Positions 53,668 to 63,777 of a DNA stretch of 64,000 bases are shown here, piece after piece. This DNA comes from Marinomonas spartinae (GTDB lineage Bacteria; Pseudomonadota; Gammaproteobacteria; Pseudomonadales; Marinomonadaceae). Made by a program: the position numbers and the translations under genes. The stretch is from contig NZ_JAEMUI010000002.1 of NCBI RefSeq assembly GCF_016461715.1, positions 62,001 through 126,000 of the forward strand, read 5' to 3'. Below the pieces are notes generated by a model. That model was not told the DNA's origin and did not search any database. It saw only the letters and a list, made by a program, of their open reading frames with translations. Position 1 is the first letter of the stretch. The number at the start of each line of letters is the position of its first letter.

Positions 53668-53956
53668 GTGTCTCTTAAAGAGCAAAGGGACTATATGTAA
53701 GTATTTGAATTGGCTTTCAACAACTTATCATATTTTCTCCTAATTTGATTGGCTTTTTAGATGGGGTAGAGTGCGCGCCTTATGCAAAAAGCTTTATAAT
53801 GGGATACCGAATAATGAAGCGAAGATTGGCTTATTCGCTAATTTTCGAATAAGCAGTCAAGAGATGCTCGGCTTTTGTGATCTATGCTTTAGCTAGCGCC
53901 TTGATTGCCTGAGTAAGGAAAAGCTCATGGTGCTTTTCCGGATAGGAGGATTAGTT

Positions 53957-54193
53957 ATGTTAACTGCAGTTTTAGTGTTTGCTTTGATGTTGGCTGTCGT
54001 TGCCGCAATGGCAGTCGGTGTCATGATGGGAAGAAAGCCTATTGCGGGTTCATGTGGTGGAATGAGTGCACTTGGAATGGAAGTCGCATGTGATATCTGT
54101 GGTGGAGATAAAGGGAAGTGTGAAAAAGAGTCTAAAAAATTAGCCACTCAAAAAAATGTATCGGATGAAGCGTTCTACGATGCATCTAAGTAA
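53957..54193 (+). CDS. nqrM: Na+-NQR maturation factor NqrM
   Basis: A 78-residue membrane protein (formerly DUF539). One N-terminal helix (about 2-25) is followed by a cysteine set in [22 protein letters not shown]. NqrM delivers or helps insert the iron for the NqrD/E cluster. The start at 53957 lies after TAGGAGGA. apbE, the FMN transferase gene often between nqrF and nqrM, is not here. Confidence 0.93.
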   Translation: MLTAVLVFALMLAVVAAMAVGVMMGRKPIAGSCGGMSALGMEVACDICGGDKGKCEKESKKLATQKNVSDEAFYDASK

Positions 54194-54213
54194 TTATATT
54201 TGAAGGGGATAAA

Positions 54214-55608
54214 ATGACGACGAGACATTATGATGTCGTAGTATTAGGCACAGGCCCTGCTGGTGAAGGGGCTGCGATGAATGCAGCCAAAGCTGGAAAA
54301 AAAGTGGCTGTAGTGGAAGCAAGTCCACAAGTAGGTGGTAGTTGTACGCATCTTGGAACGATTCCATCAAAAGCACTGCGTCATGCAGTGAAAGAGATCA
54401 TCGCTTTTAACACCAACCCGATGTTCCGTGATATTGGTGAGCCTCGTTGGTTCTCATTTCCTAAGGTACTTGATCGTGCGAATAAGGTGATTGATAAGCA
54501 AGTGATGGGAAGAACTGAGTATTATGCTCGTAATCGCATCGATATTTATTTTGGTCGTGGTAAGTTTAAAGATGCGAATACGATTGAGGTGAACACCTAC
54601 GAACGTGGTCCTGAGGAGCTGGTTGCAAAGAATGTTGTGATTGCGACAGGGTCTCGTCCTTATCGCCCCACTAGTATTGATTTCACTCATCCTCGCATTT
54701 ATTGCTCAGATACGATTCTAAGTTTGAGCCATACACCTCGTTCTTTGATTATTTATGGTGCGGGCGTTATCGGTTGTGAGTACGCTTCTATTTTTTGTGG
54801 TTTAGGTGTACGCGTCGAGTTGATTAACCCAGGCAAGAAATTGCTCAGCTTCCTAGATGAAGAAATCACCGACGGATTGAGCTACCACTTACGAGATGGC
54901 GGGGTGCTAATCCGTCATAACGAGACTTTCGAATCCGTAGAAACGACGGGTCGTGGTGTTGTGATGAACATGGTATCCGGCAAAAAGTTGCGGGCTGATG
55001 CTCTGTTATTTTGTAATGGCCGATCCGGTAATACAGAGTCGTTAGGGCTTGAAAATATTGGTTTAGAGCCAAATAGTCGTGGACAGTTGTCAGTTAATCA
55101 TGCTTATCAAACGGCAGTAGAGAATGTTTACGCCGCAGGTGATGTTATTGGTTGGCCAAGTTTAGCCAGTGCGGCTTATGATCAAGGTCGTGCTGTTGCT
55201 GCTAATATGTTTGGTATAGAGGGTGGTCATTTTGTTAATGAAGTGCCAACTGGTATCTATACGATTCCTGAAATCAGTTCGGTAGGTAAGACTGAGGCCG
55301 AGTTAACCGCGGAGAAAGTACCTTACGAGGTTGGGCGTGCTTTCTTTAAAAATACTGCTCGAGCTCAGATCACTGGGGAAGCGGTTGGTATGTTAAAAAT
55401 TCTTTTTCACCGCGAAACTCTGGCGATTTTAGGGATTCATTGTTTTGGTGACCAAGCGTCGGAGATTATTCACATCGGCCAAGCGATTATGAAGCAACCG
55501 GGTGAGCAAAATACCTTGAAGTACTTTTTGAATACGACGTTTAACTATCCAACGATGGCCGAAGCTTACCGTGTGGCCGCATTGAATGGTTTTAATCGAG
55601 TCTTCTAA
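54214..55608 (+). CDS. sthA: Soluble pyridine nucleotide transhydrogenase
   Basis: A 464-residue FAD enzyme that moves hydride from NADPH to NAD+. The FAD motif [18 protein letters not shown] is at the start. The [16 protein letters not shown] stretch replaces the usual redox CxxxxC of lipoamide dehydrogenases with a single cysteine, as expected for SthA. The NAD(P) motif [14 protein letters not shown] and the ATGSRPYRP and [12 protein letters not shown] motifs are present. It lies 20 bases after nqrM. Confidence 0.95.
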   Translation: MTTRHYDVVVLGTGPAGEGAAMNAAKAGKKVAVVEASPQVGGSCTHLGTIPSKALRHAVKEIIAFNTNPMFRDIGEPRWFSFPKVLDRANKVIDKQVMGRTEYYARNRIDIYFGRGKFKDANTIEVNTYERGPEELVAKNVVIATGSRPYRPTSIDFTHPRIYCSDTILSLSHTPRSLIIYGAGVIGCEYASIFCGLGVRVELINPGKKLLSFLDEEITDGLSYHLRDGGVLIRHNETFESVETTGRGVVMNMVSGKKLRADALLFCNGRSGNTESLGLENIGLEPNSRGQLSVNHAYQTAVENVYAAGDVIGWPSLASAAYDQGRAVAANMFGIEGGHFVNEVPTGIYTIPEISSVGKTEAELTAEKVPYEVGRAFFKNTARAQITGEAVGMLKILFHRETLAILGIHCFGDQASEIIHIGQAIMKQPGEQNTLKYFLNTTFNYPTMAEAYRVAALNGFNRVF

Positions 55609-55661
55609 TAAGCAATGTTGTTTTGAGTGAGCGTTAGATTGCTTGCTCGGTGAGTAAAATT

Positions 55662-55698
55662 AAAAAAGGCGCTAGCTTTTCGAGCTAGCGCCTTTTTT
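55662..55698 (+). terminator. Bidirectional terminator between sthA and hpt
   Basis: AAAAAAGGCGCTAGC, TTTTC, GAGCTAGCGCCTTTTTT: a perfect stem with T-runs on both strands between convergent genes. Confidence 0.9.
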
Positions 55699-55730
55699 CG
55701 CGAGAGTGGAAAGAAGGGGTGTGGTGTTGG

Positions 55731-56282
55731 TTAGCTGTCTTTAATAGCGTAAATGCCTTTTAGATTACGAAATGCACCTTTGTAATCCATGCCGTAGCCA
55801 AACAAAAAGCGGTCTTCTACGTCCACGCCAATGTAATTTGGTGTTAGATTGATTTTGCGGTTATGCAGCTTGTTGATAACCGTAGCAGAGTAGACTTTTT
55901 TGGCTCCTTGTTGCTCGAACCATTCGATGATGGCTTTTAAGGTGTGCCCTTGATCAAAAATATCGTCAATAATCAAAATATCACGATTTTTTATATCCGT
56001 TTGAGGATAACTTAGCCATTTAAGAGAAGTGCCTTCTGTTTCCATCCCATAACGAGTGGCATGAACATAATCAAGCTCTAAGGGAAACGAAAGGCGATCA
56101 AGTATGCCTGCGGTTGGTATCAGTCCGCCATTCATGACACAGATGACCAGAGGGAAGGTGTCTTGTAAATCTTTGGTGATTTGTTCGCCCATTTTGTCTA
56201 AGGCGTTATCAATTTGTTGTTCGCTGACTAGGCAGTCGGCTTGTTCTAAAATGGTGTTTAGATCGTTAATTTTGTTGATCAT
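55731..56282 (-). CDS. hpt: Hypoxanthine(-guanine) phosphoribosyltransferase
   Basis: A 183-residue purine salvage enzyme. The PRPP loop ILIIDDIFDQGHTLKAI is clear, V-C-V-M-N-G-G-L-I-P holds the early flexible region, and VDVEDRFLFGYGMDYKGAFRNL is the typical base-binding end. It joins hypoxanthine or guanine to PRPP. It faces sthA and shares its terminator. Confidence 0.93.
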   Translation of the reverse strand: MINKINDLNTILEQADCLVSEQQIDNALDKMGEQITKDLQDTFPLVICVMNGGLIPTAGILDRLSFPLELDYVHATRYGMETEGTSLKWLSYPQTDIKNRDILIIDDIFDQGHTLKAIIEWFEQQGAKKVYSATVINKLHNRKINLTPNYIGVDVEDRFLFGYGMDYKGAFRNLKGIYAIKDS

Positions 56283-56317
56283 GGCTAACTCTGTTAAAAA
56301 ATTTCAGCAATTTTAAC

Positions 56318-57160
56318 CTAATCTTGATCGAATGCTAAGCTCTTAATGTGATGGATGCTCGCGCATAGGCAAGTTGATGCCAAAATAATGATCCACGTGG
56401 ACTGAAGCCAGATTAAAAAAATCGGCAAAGCGGCAAATGCACCGTAAACCACTTGGTAGGAGCTGAAAAAATGAGCAAAACTACCGAATAAAGTGTTCAG
56501 TAGAAACAATCCAATGCTACCAATAAATGAGGCAAAGGCGGCAATTCTCAATGAAACATCGGTATTAGGTGTCAAAAAATTTAGGGTAAATAACATAAAA
56601 AAATACAACGCATAGCTACCAAAGTCGATTAAGTATTTAATCGGTTCGCTCGCTTGAATGTCTCTGATTTCATAAGACAATAATGTGCCGTATAAGCTCA
56701 GCGAGGCGGCAAAAATAATCGGGCCAAGGGTGAGTATTGCCCAATAAGTGAGCAGTTTGTCACGAATTTTTCGTTGTTTTTTTATATTCCAAATGGATTG
56801 GACGCTGCCCTCAAATGTGTTCAGTAGCAGAAGGGCCGTAATAAACAGTGTCACGATTCCGGCAGCAGGAAGGTTTTTTGCTTGCTGAGAAAATTTAATC
56901 AAATAGGGAAAAATGGTGTCTGTTGTTCCTGGTGTTAAATGAGTGCTAAGAAAATTAAACAGCTGTGTTTGCATATCTTTTAGAGCAGGGGTTAGCCCAA
57001 GGATGCCGATCACGATAGTGATGATCGGTACGGCGGCCAGTAAGCTTGATAAGGTGAGTTGTGCCGCTCGTTGTGTCAAATTGCTTTGTATAAAACGTGA
57101 TGAAGTATGATGGGTGTAGCGTTTACTAAGAATATAGAGGTAGCGAAAACGCTCTTGCAT
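56318..57160 (-). CDS. YihY/BrkB-family inner membrane protein
   Basis: A 280-residue protein with about six transmembrane helices. YihY family cues are the early LTQRAAQLTLSSLLAAVPIITI segment, E-G-S-V-Q-S-I-W-N-I and the late VVYGAFAALPIFLIWLQSTW segment. It is not a ribonuclease despite old 'RNase BN' labels. Function unsettled. It may be co-transcribed with hpt (35-base gap). Confidence 0.88.
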   Translation of the reverse strand: MQERFRYLYILSKRYTHHTSSRFIQSNLTQRAAQLTLSSLLAAVPIITIVIGILGLTPALKDMQTQLFNFLSTHLTPGTTDTIFPYLIKFSQQAKNLPAAGIVTLFITALLLLNTFEGSVQSIWNIKKQRKIRDKLLTYWAILTLGPIIFAASLSLYGTLLSYEIRDIQASEPIKYLIDFGSYALYFFMLFTLNFLTPNTDVSLRIAAFASFIGSIGLFLLNTLFGSFAHFFSSYQVVYGAFAALPIFLIWLQSTWIIILASTCLCASIHHIKSLAFDQD

Positions 57161-57434
57161 TGGGTAATCCTCATAAATAAGCTCAAGTGAGATGATTTTA
57201 TTATGAATGTTTTTTTTAAGTATATCGCCTATTTGTCATGCAAAAGGTCGTGATAAGTAAAAGTATGTGTACAAAGCACAAATATGGTGCAAAGCGAGTA
57301 GAATTGGGGCATTGGGCTTGTTTTATTGTTTGGTTATCGGTAGTATGTATCTTGTTCCTTTTGTGATATTTGTTCCGTTGAAAGCTAAATTTTTTTAGTT
57401 GGATTCGGTTCCTTGGTGACGAAAAGTCATTTTT

Positions 57435-57459
57435 TAGCCCAGTTTACTGGGCTTTTTTA
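57435..57459 (+). terminator. Terminator upstream of the tRNA gene
   Basis: AGCCCAG, TTTA, CTGGGCT followed by T-run. It shields the tRNA promoter from upstream transcription. Confidence 0.75.
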
Positions 57460-57469
57460 TGTCTTTGAG

Positions 57470-57497
57470 TTGACGATTGATATTCCATCCCTATAAT
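57470..57497 (+). promoter_or_regulatory. Promoter of tRNA-Arg
   Basis: TTGACG (57470-57475), 16-base spacer, TATAAT (57492-57497), with the mature tRNA starting 30 bases further. A strong sigma-70 match. Confidence 0.82.
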
Positions 57498-57526
57498 AGC
57501 CCACCAAATGAAATGTAATGAGCTTT

Positions 57527-57603
57527 GTTCCGTTAGCTCAGTTGGATAGAGCAACCGCCTTCTAAGCGGTAGGTCACTGGTTCGAATCCAGTACGGAGCA
57601 CCA
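57527..57603 (+). tRNA. tRNA-Arg (anticodon TCT)
   Basis: A complete 77-base cloverleaf. Acceptor GTTCCGT pairs with ACGGAGC (one G-U). The D arm is TAGCTCAGTTGGATAGAGC. Anticodon stem ACCGC/GCGGT encloses CTTCTAA with anticodon TCT. The T arm has GGTTCGAATCC. The 3' ACCA is encoded. It reads AGA and AGG. Confidence 0.96.
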
Positions 57604-57720
57604 TTTCAGTCCATTACTTTAATAGGTTTAAATTTAGGTTTTGTTGATGTTTTCGACTGGTGATTAAGTTTAACCGTGGCAACATCAACAAGTTAAAGCA
57701 CATTCCCGAGAGGAAGTTTT

Positions 57721-59049
57721 ATGCAAGTTTCTGTAGAGACAACGTCTCCAATCGAGCGCATTCTTACAATCAGCGTTCCTGCTGCTCGAATCGAAGAAAA
57801 AGTAAGTTCTGAAGTGGCTAAAACTGCGAAAACTATCCGTATTGATGGTTTCCGTAAAGGCAAAGTGCCTGTAAGTGTTGTTAAAAAACGTTACGGTCAA
57901 GGTATTCGTATGGAGGCTATTGAGCAGATTATGCGCGATGCCTACATGGAAGCACTACAAAAAGAGTCTATTCAGCCTGCAGGCATGCCATCTATTGAGC
58001 CTAAAAACGTAACGGAAGGCGCAGATCTTGAATTTGTCGCCAAAGTGGAAGTTTATCCAGAAATTACGTTGGCTGATGCATCGGCTATCAATGTTAATCG
58101 TGTTAGTTCTGAAGTGACTGATGCTGACGTTGATACTATGCTTGAAACGCTTCGCAAACAAAATGCAGATTGGTCTGCTGTTGAGCGTGAAGCTGCAGAC
58201 GGCGATCAGGTAACAATCGATTTTGTTGGCTACCTAGGTGATGAAGCGTTTGACGGTGGTGCGGCACAAGGTCATAAATTGGTACTTGGCTCTAAGACTA
58301 TGATTCCTGGCTTCGAAGACGGTATCCTTGGGGCTAAGACAGGTGAAGAACGCACTATTTCTGTGACTTTCCCTGAAGACTATCAGGCAGAAAACTTGAA
58401 AGGTAAAGAAGCAACCTTCAAAATAACCGTTTCTGAAGTTGCTGAGCAAATCATTCCTGAGCTGAATGATGCTTTTGTTGAAAAATTTGGTTTGGAAGAG
58501 TCCACTGTAGACGCTTTGCGTGCCGAAGTTCGTAAGAACATGGAGCGCGAATTGAATCAAGCGGTTAAGGCGAAGTTGAAAAACAGCTTGTTTGATGGTC
58601 TATTGTCTATTAATGGAGACGTTCAAGTACCATCCGCTATGGTTGATCAAGAAGTAGACGCCTTGCGTAAACAAGCTGCTCAGCAGTTTGGCGGTCAAGG
58701 TTTCGATGCTTCCCAGTTACCAGCTGAATTATTTCAAGAAGAAGCTTCTAAGCGTGCTAAACTAGGTCTATTGATTGCTGAAGTAATTAAGCAGCATGAG
58801 CTAAAAGTAGAAGATGATCGCGTTCGTGCCTTCCTTGAAGATATGGCTCAGGCTTATCAAGAACCACAACAAGTGATCGATTACTACTTGAAGAACAAAG
58901 AACAGCTTTCACAAGTTCAATCTGCTGTACTTGAAGAGCAAGTTGTTGATAAACTGTTGGAAACAGCCCAAATTACTGATGTAACATTGGGTTACGAAGA
59001 CGCTATCAAGCCAGAAGCCCAAATTGAAAAAGAAGGCGAAGAAGCATAA
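57721..59049 (+). CDS. tig: Trigger factor
   Basis: A ribosome-bound chaperone and prolyl isomerase, 442 residues. The N-terminal ribosome-binding loop is visible as GFRKGKVP (about 43-50). The FKBP-type domain spans about 150-245 (GDQVTIDFVGYLGDEAFDGG, IPGFEDGILG). The C-terminal helical arms follow. AGAGGAAG precedes the ATG. First gene of the tig-clpP-clpX-lon block. Confidence 0.96.
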   Translation: MQVSVETTSPIERILTISVPAARIEEKVSSEVAKTAKTIRIDGFRKGKVPVSVVKKRYGQGIRMEAIEQIMRDAYMEALQKESIQPAGMPSIEPKNVTEGADLEFVAKVEVYPEITLADASAINVNRVSSEVTDADVDTMLETLRKQNADWSAVEREAADGDQVTIDFVGYLGDEAFDGGAAQGHKLVLGSKTMIPGFEDGILGAKTGEERTISVTFPEDYQAENLKGKEATFKITVSEVAEQIIPELNDAFVEKFGLEESTVDALRAEVRKNMERELNQAVKAKLKNSLFDGLLSINGDVQVPSAMVDQEVDALRKQAAQQFGGQGFDASQLPAELFQEEASKRAKLGLLIAEVIKQHELKVEDDRVRAFLEDMAQAYQEPQQVIDYYLKNKEQLSQVQSAVLEEQVVDKLLETAQITDVTLGYEDAIKPEAQIEKEGEEA

Positions 59050-59074
59050 TCCTCTTCTTATCTTTTTAAATAAG

Positions 59075-59106
59075 GCCGGCATAGCATTTGTTATGCCGGC
59101 TTTTTT
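59075..59106 (+). terminator. Terminator between tig and clpP
   Basis: GCCGGCATA, GCATTTGT, TATGCCGGC with a T-run. clpP starts only 18 bases later, so partial read-through or a promoter within tig is likely. Confidence 0.85.
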
Positions 59107-59123
59107 GTCTTAAGGAATGCGAT

Positions 59124-59756
59124 ATGAATTTGAAAAACCCAACTACTGGTCCTGTTGCAATCACTAGCAATGGTCTTGTTCCAATGGTTATTGAGCAGAC
59201 GGCTCGTGGAGAAAGATCATTCGATATCTATTCGCGTTTGCTCAAGGAGCGAGTCATTTTTTTGGTGGGCCAAGTGGAAGATCACATGGCGAATCTGGTT
59301 GTTGCTCAGCTATTGTTTTTAGAGTCTGAAAACCCAGATAAGGATATTCACCTGTATATTAACTCTCCTGGTGGTTCTGTCACGGCGGGGATGTCTATTT
59401 ACGATACTATGCAGTTCATTAAGCCTGATGTCAGTACCATGTGTATTGGTCAAGCGGCCAGCATGGGGGCTTTATTGCTTACAGCAGGTGCTGCTGGTAA
59501 GCGTTATTGCTTACCTAACTCTCGTGTTATGATTCACCAACCATTAGGTGGATATCAAGGTCAAGCTTCTGATATTGAAATTCATACACGTGAAATTTTA
59601 AGTATTAAACACAGACTTAATGAAATTATCTCGTTTCATACTGGTAAGGACATTGAGCAAGTTGCCGTCGATACCGATCGTGATAACTTTATGAACCCAG
59701 AAATGGCGAAAGAGTACGGTCTAATTGATGATATTTTACAAAAACGAACAGTTTAA
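59124..59756 (+). CDS. clpP: ATP-dependent Clp protease proteolytic subunit
   Basis: A serine protease of 210 residues that forms the two-ring chamber used with ClpX. Triad: S113 ([11 protein letters not shown]), H138 (MIHQPLGG) and D187 (by spacing). The N-terminus carries the propeptide-like [23 protein letters not shown] opening region. The start at 59124 follows TAAGGA; an in-frame ATG at 59088 lies inside the tig terminator region and is unlikely. Confidence 0.97.
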   Translation: MNLKNPTTGPVAITSNGLVPMVIEQTARGERSFDIYSRLLKERVIFLVGQVEDHMANLVVAQLLFLESENPDKDIHLYINSPGGSVTAGMSIYDTMQFIKPDVSTMCIGQAASMGALLLTAGAAGKRYCLPNSRVMIHQPLGGYQGQASDIEIHTREILSIKHRLNEIISFHTGKDIEQVAVDTDRDNFMNPEMAKEYGLIDDILQKRTV

Positions 59757-59770
59757 AAAGGGTGGAGTAA

Positions 59771-61054
59771 ATGTCGGATGATAAATTTAGCAGCCGTGGT
59801 GACCACTCTGATCGGCTACTATATTGTTCTTTCTGTGGAAAGAGCCAAGATGAAGTAAAAAAATTAATTGCGGGGCCATCGGTTTATATCTGTAATGAGT
59901 GTGTGGATCTGTGTAATAACATTATTACTCAAGAGTTATTGCAAGGGGATTCATCGGGTGAAGCGAGTGACGAATTACCCACACCATCTAAGTTAAGAGC
60001 GGCGCTTGATGATTATGTTATTGGGCAAGATAAAGCTAAGCGCGTTCTAGCCGTTGCGGTTTACAACCATTACAAACGTTTGCGTCATCAAGGAAAAACG
60101 GATAATAACGTCGAGCTTGGCAAGAGTAATATTTTGCTGATTGGTCCGACTGGTAGTGGTAAAACCTTGTTAGCTCAAACGTTGGCTCGAGTTTTGGATG
60201 TTCCATTTACCATTGCAGATGCAACCACTTTGACGGAGGCGGGTTATGTAGGTGAGGATGTTGAAAACATCATCCAGAAGTTGCTACAGAACTGTGATTA
60301 CGATGTCGAAAAGGCGCAGCGTGGTATTGTCTACATTGATGAGATCGACAAAATTTCGCGTAAGTCTGATAACCCATCTATTACTCGTGATGTGTCTGGT
60401 GAAGGGGTTCAGCAAGCGCTATTGAAATTGATCGAGGGGACGGTTGCCTCTGTGCCACCTCAAGGTGGTCGTAAGCATCCTCAGCAAGAGTTCTTACAAG
60501 TAGACACCTCCAATATTCTATTTATTTGTGGTGGGGCGTTTGCAGGTCTTGAGCGTGTCATCAGTGATCGTACTGAGAAAAGTAGTATCGGTTTTGCTGC
60601 GACCGTGAAAAGTAAGGATGAAGGAAAGTCTTTTTCCGAAGCTGTTCACAAGGTTGAAACAGAAGACTTGGTTAAGTTTGGTCTGATTCCAGAGTTTGTT
60701 GGCCGATTACCTGTGGTCGCAACGCTTTCAGAATTGGATGAAGAGGCCTTAGTGACCATTCTAAGCGAGCCTAAGAATGCTTTAACTAAGCAATATCAGC
60801 ATCTTTTTGAGTTGGAAGGGGTTGAGCTTGAATTTACCCCTGAGTCTCTAAAAGAGGCGGCAAAACTTGCTCTTGTTCGTAAGACTGGGGCCCGTGGGCT
60901 GCGCAGTATTTTAGAATCAGCTCTCTTAGATTGCATGTACGACTTGCCAACGCGTAGTGATGTTGTGAAAGTCGTCATGGACGGTGCCTCAATGCGAGGA
61001 GAGTCCTCTCCTCTGATGGTTCTTGAAAAAGAAGAATTAGCGAAAAACGGCTAA
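59771..61054 (+). CDS. clpX: ATP-dependent Clp protease unfoldase ClpX
   Basis: AAA+ unfoldase of 427 residues. The N-terminal zinc domain has CSFCGKS and CNECVDLC. Walker A is GPTGSGKT, Walker B is VYIDEIDKI, and the IGF loop that docks onto ClpP is in SSIGFAATV. The sensor region has [16 protein letters not shown] precedes the start, 14 bases after clpP. Confidence 0.97.
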   Translation: MSDDKFSSRGDHSDRLLYCSFCGKSQDEVKKLIAGPSVYICNECVDLCNNIITQELLQGDSSGEASDELPTPSKLRAALDDYVIGQDKAKRVLAVAVYNHYKRLRHQGKTDNNVELGKSNILLIGPTGSGKTLLAQTLARVLDVPFTIADATTLTEAGYVGEDVENIIQKLLQNCDYDVEKAQRGIVYIDEIDKISRKSDNPSITRDVSGEGVQQALLKLIEGTVASVPPQGGRKHPQQEFLQVDTSNILFICGGAFAGLERVISDRTEKSSIGFAATVKSKDEGKSFSEAVHKVETEDLVKFGLIPEFVGRLPVVATLSELDEEALVTILSEPKNALTKQYQHLFELEGVELEFTPESLKEAAKLALVRKTGARGLRSILESALLDCMYDLPTRSDVVKVVMDGASMRGESSPLMVLEKEELAKNG

Positions 61055-61076
61055 TTTGGATTTTTAAGCTATAGTT

Positions 61077-61120
61077 AAAAGCCGAGTATGAATCTTTGTA
61101 TTCATAGTCGGCTTTTTTTT
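61077..61120 (+). terminator. Terminator after clpX
   Basis: AAAAGCCGA-G-TATGAAT, loop, ATTCATA-G-TCGGCTTTTTTTT: a long stem with T-run, separating clpX from lon. Confidence 0.9.
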
Positions 61121-61260
61121 AGTGTGAGATTTGCAAGCTGCATGTACACTTAATTCAACATGCTGATACGGTTGTTTTTTTTATTATTGTCCTTATCTCT
61201 TTCCTAATCATAGAATGAAATGAAAGTGCGCGGTATTTTGCGCCCGGATTGGAAAAAAAT

Positions 61261-63648
61261 ATGTCGAAATTTCTGAAAATGCCAATGTTGCCTCTACGCG
61301 ACGTGGTCGTATACCCCCATATGGTGTTGCCGTTATTTGTTGGGCGTCCTAAATCCATTGCCGCTCTTGAGGCGGCCATGGAAAATGATAAGTACGTTTT
61401 TCTGGTTGCTCAACAAGATGCTTCAAAAGATGACCCGCAATTGGATGATTTATATTCTATCGGTACAACGGCGAAAGTCATGCAACTGCTTCGTTTACCC
61501 GACGGTACCGTAAAGGTTTTGGTGGAAGGGGGCAGCCGTGCTCGCTTAGATGGTCTTGAAGATGATGGTGAATTCATCTCAGGTCGCATTACTGAGATAG
61601 AGTCGGAAGATGATGGCGGAACAGAACATACAGCAATTCGTACCGCACTTCTAAAGCAGCTCGATGAATATGTAGCGGGCAGCAAACGCATTCCTGCTGA
61701 AGTTGTTACCTCTGTGAAGTCCATTGACGATTTGTCAAAGCTTATTGATAGCATTACGGGTCATATGAGTCTAAAGCTAGAAGATAAGCAGCAAGTGCTT
61801 GAGATCGCTTCATTGACTGAACGTGGCGAATACTTAATGGCATTGATGGATGGCGAACTGGATATCGCTCATCTTGAAAAAAATATTCGTAGCCGTGTCA
61901 AAAAACAAATGGAAAAAAGTCAGCGCGAGTACTATCTAAATGAGCAAATGAAAGCCATTCAGAAAGAACTGGGCGACATGGAAGACGGTGGTAATGAACT
62001 TGATGTGCTTCAAGAAAAAATCGACGAATCGGGCATGAGCAAAGAGGCGACCGAGAAAGCGGAAGGAGAGTTGAAAAAACTGCGTATGATGTCGCCTATG
62101 TCTGCAGAAGCAACAGTTGTGCGAGGTTATATTGATTGGTTGATTTCACTTCCTTGGAAAAAGCGCAGCAAGGTACGAAATGATTTGGCTTATGCGGAAA
62201 AAGTGTTAAACCAAGATCACTTTGGTTTACAGGACGTGAAAGAGCGTATTTTGGAATTTTTGGCCGTTCAACAACGGGTTAAAAAGGTCAAGGGGCCTGT
62301 ATTATGTTTGGTGGGACCTCCGGGTGTTGGTAAAACCTCTTTGGGTCAATCCATTGCTAAAGCAGTTAATCGTAAGTATGTGCGTATGGCTTTAGGTGGG
62401 GTGCGAGATGAAGCGGAAATTCGTGGTCATCGCCGCACATACATTGGTTCTATGCCGGGTAAATTGCTGCAAAAATTAGCTAAAATTAAGGTGAAAAACC
62501 CGCTCTTTTTACTCGATGAAATCGATAAAATGGGAATGGATCAGCGGGGTGATCCAGCATCAGCGCTACTTGAAGTGTTAGATCCAGAGCAAAATCATAC
62601 GTTTAGCGACCATTATCTTGAAGTAGACTATGACCTATCTGATGTGATGTTTATTTGTACGTCAAATAGTATGAATATTCCAGGTCCGTTGTTGGATCGG
62701 ATGGAAATCATTCGCATTCCAGGCTATACAGAAGATGAAAAACTAAATATTGCTAAGCGTTATTTATTGCCTAAGCAAATTAAGCTAGCAGGTTTGAAAG
62801 ACAAAGAGATTGAGGTGTCAGACGACGCAATAATGGATGTTATCCGTTATTACACCAAAGAAGCGGGTGTGCGTGGTTTGGAGCGCGAGCTGAGTAAGAT
62901 ATGCCGCCGTGTTATCAAGCAACAAACACTGAATAAAGGCGCTGATACGGTAGTGGTTAGTTCTGATAATTTGGAAGACTTCTCCGGAATTCATAAGTTT
63001 AGTTACGGTAAAGCGGAAGAGAAAAATCAGATTGGTCAGGTGACTGGGTTAGCGTGGACATCGGTTGGTGGTGAGCTATTGACCATAGAGGCCGCTGGCG
63101 TGCCTGGTAAAGGTCGTCACGTTAAAACGGGCTCATTGGGTGATGTGATGCAGGAATCGATTCAGGCGGCTCTAACTGTCGTTAGAAGTCGTGCTGTTGG
63201 TTTGGGTATCGATGCGGATTTTCATGAGAAGACCGATTTACACTTGCATGTGCCTGAAGGTGCTACACCAAAAGACGGTCCAAGTGCTGGTATCGCAATG
63301 TGTACCGCCATTGTTTCGGTTTTGACCAAGATCCCTGTTAAGGCGTCAGTTGCTATGACAGGTGAGATTACTTTGCGCGGCGAAGTATTGCCGATTGGTG
63401 GCTTGAAAGAAAAATTGTTGGCGGCTCATCGAGGAGGTATTAAAACGGTTGTTATTCCACAGGAAAACGCCCGTGACCTAAAAGAGATTCCGGATAATAT
63501 TAAAGCGGATATGAAAGTTATTCCGGTGAAGTGGATTGATGAGGTGTTGGATATTGCTTTAGAGTACATTCCTTCACCAAAAAAGGAAGAAACCTTAACT
63601 TCTAAAGAAAAAACTGTTGATGAACAAGAAGCTGTGAGTCATCATTAG
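61261..63648 (+). CDS. lon: ATP-dependent protease Lon
   Basis: A 795-residue Lon. The N-terminal LAN domain starts with LKMPMLPLRDVVVYPHMV. A coiled-coil section lies near 190-260. The AAA+ module has Walker A GPPGVGKTS and FLLDEIDKMG. The C-terminal protease has the Ser-Lys dyad at about S675 (PKDGPSAG) and K718. The ATG at 61261 follows GGATTGGA; a TTG four codons earlier is possible. It degrades damaged and regulatory proteins, including SOS-related substrates in other bacteria. Confidence 0.96.
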   Translation: MSKFLKMPMLPLRDVVVYPHMVLPLFVGRPKSIAALEAAMENDKYVFLVAQQDASKDDPQLDDLYSIGTTAKVMQLLRLPDGTVKVLVEGGSRARLDGLEDDGEFISGRITEIESEDDGGTEHTAIRTALLKQLDEYVAGSKRIPAEVVTSVKSIDDLSKLIDSITGHMSLKLEDKQQVLEIASLTERGEYLMALMDGELDIAHLEKNIRSRVKKQMEKSQREYYLNEQMKAIQKELGDMEDGGNELDVLQEKIDESGMSKEATEKAEGELKKLRMMSPMSAEATVVRGYIDWLISLPWKKRSKVRNDLAYAEKVLNQDHFGLQDVKERILEFLAVQQRVKKVKGPVLCLVGPPGVGKTSLGQSIAKAVNRKYVRMALGGVRDEAEIRGHRRTYIGSMPGKLLQKLAKIKVKNPLFLLDEIDKMGMDQRGDPASALLEVLDPEQNHTFSDHYLEVDYDLSDVMFICTSNSMNIPGPLLDRMEIIRIPGYTEDEKLNIAKRYLLPKQIKLAGLKDKEIEVSDDAIMDVIRYYTKEAGVRGLERELSKICRRVIKQQTLNKGADTVVVSSDNLEDFSGIHKFSYGKAEEKNQIGQVTGLAWTSVGGELLTIEAAGVPGKGRHVKTGSLGDVMQESIQAALTVVRSRAVGLGIDADFHEKTDLHLHVPEGATPKDGPSAGIAMCTAIVSVLTKIPVKASVAMTGEITLRGEVLPIGGLKEKLLAAHRGGIKTVVIPQENARDLKEIPDNIKADMKVIPVKWIDEVLDIALEYIPSPKKEETLTSKEKTVDEQEAVSHH

Positions 63649-63777
63649 GTCAAACCCAGTGTTGACACGGGGTAGGAAGGGCTTGTATAACTTTGGCTCG
63701 GCCTTATCTATGAGCATTTTTTAATACAGTGCCGAAACGATTCTAAGGATCTACTTAAAATACTGAAGGGGTAAAAC

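Larger units (their letters stand above)
57161..57526. other. Intergenic region upstream of tRNA-Arg
   Basis: No protein gene seen in these 366 bases. A stem-loop AGCCCAGTTTACTGGGCTTTTTT (57435-57457 region) acts as a plus-strand terminator just before the tRNA promoter. What transcript it ends is not visible; a small RNA starting in 57200-57430 is possible but unsupported. Confidence 0.6.

Noticed and set aside
56318..57160. Ribonuclease BN annotation for the YihY-family gene
   Set aside because: The protein is a multi-pass membrane protein without metal-binding nuclease motifs; the label is historical.
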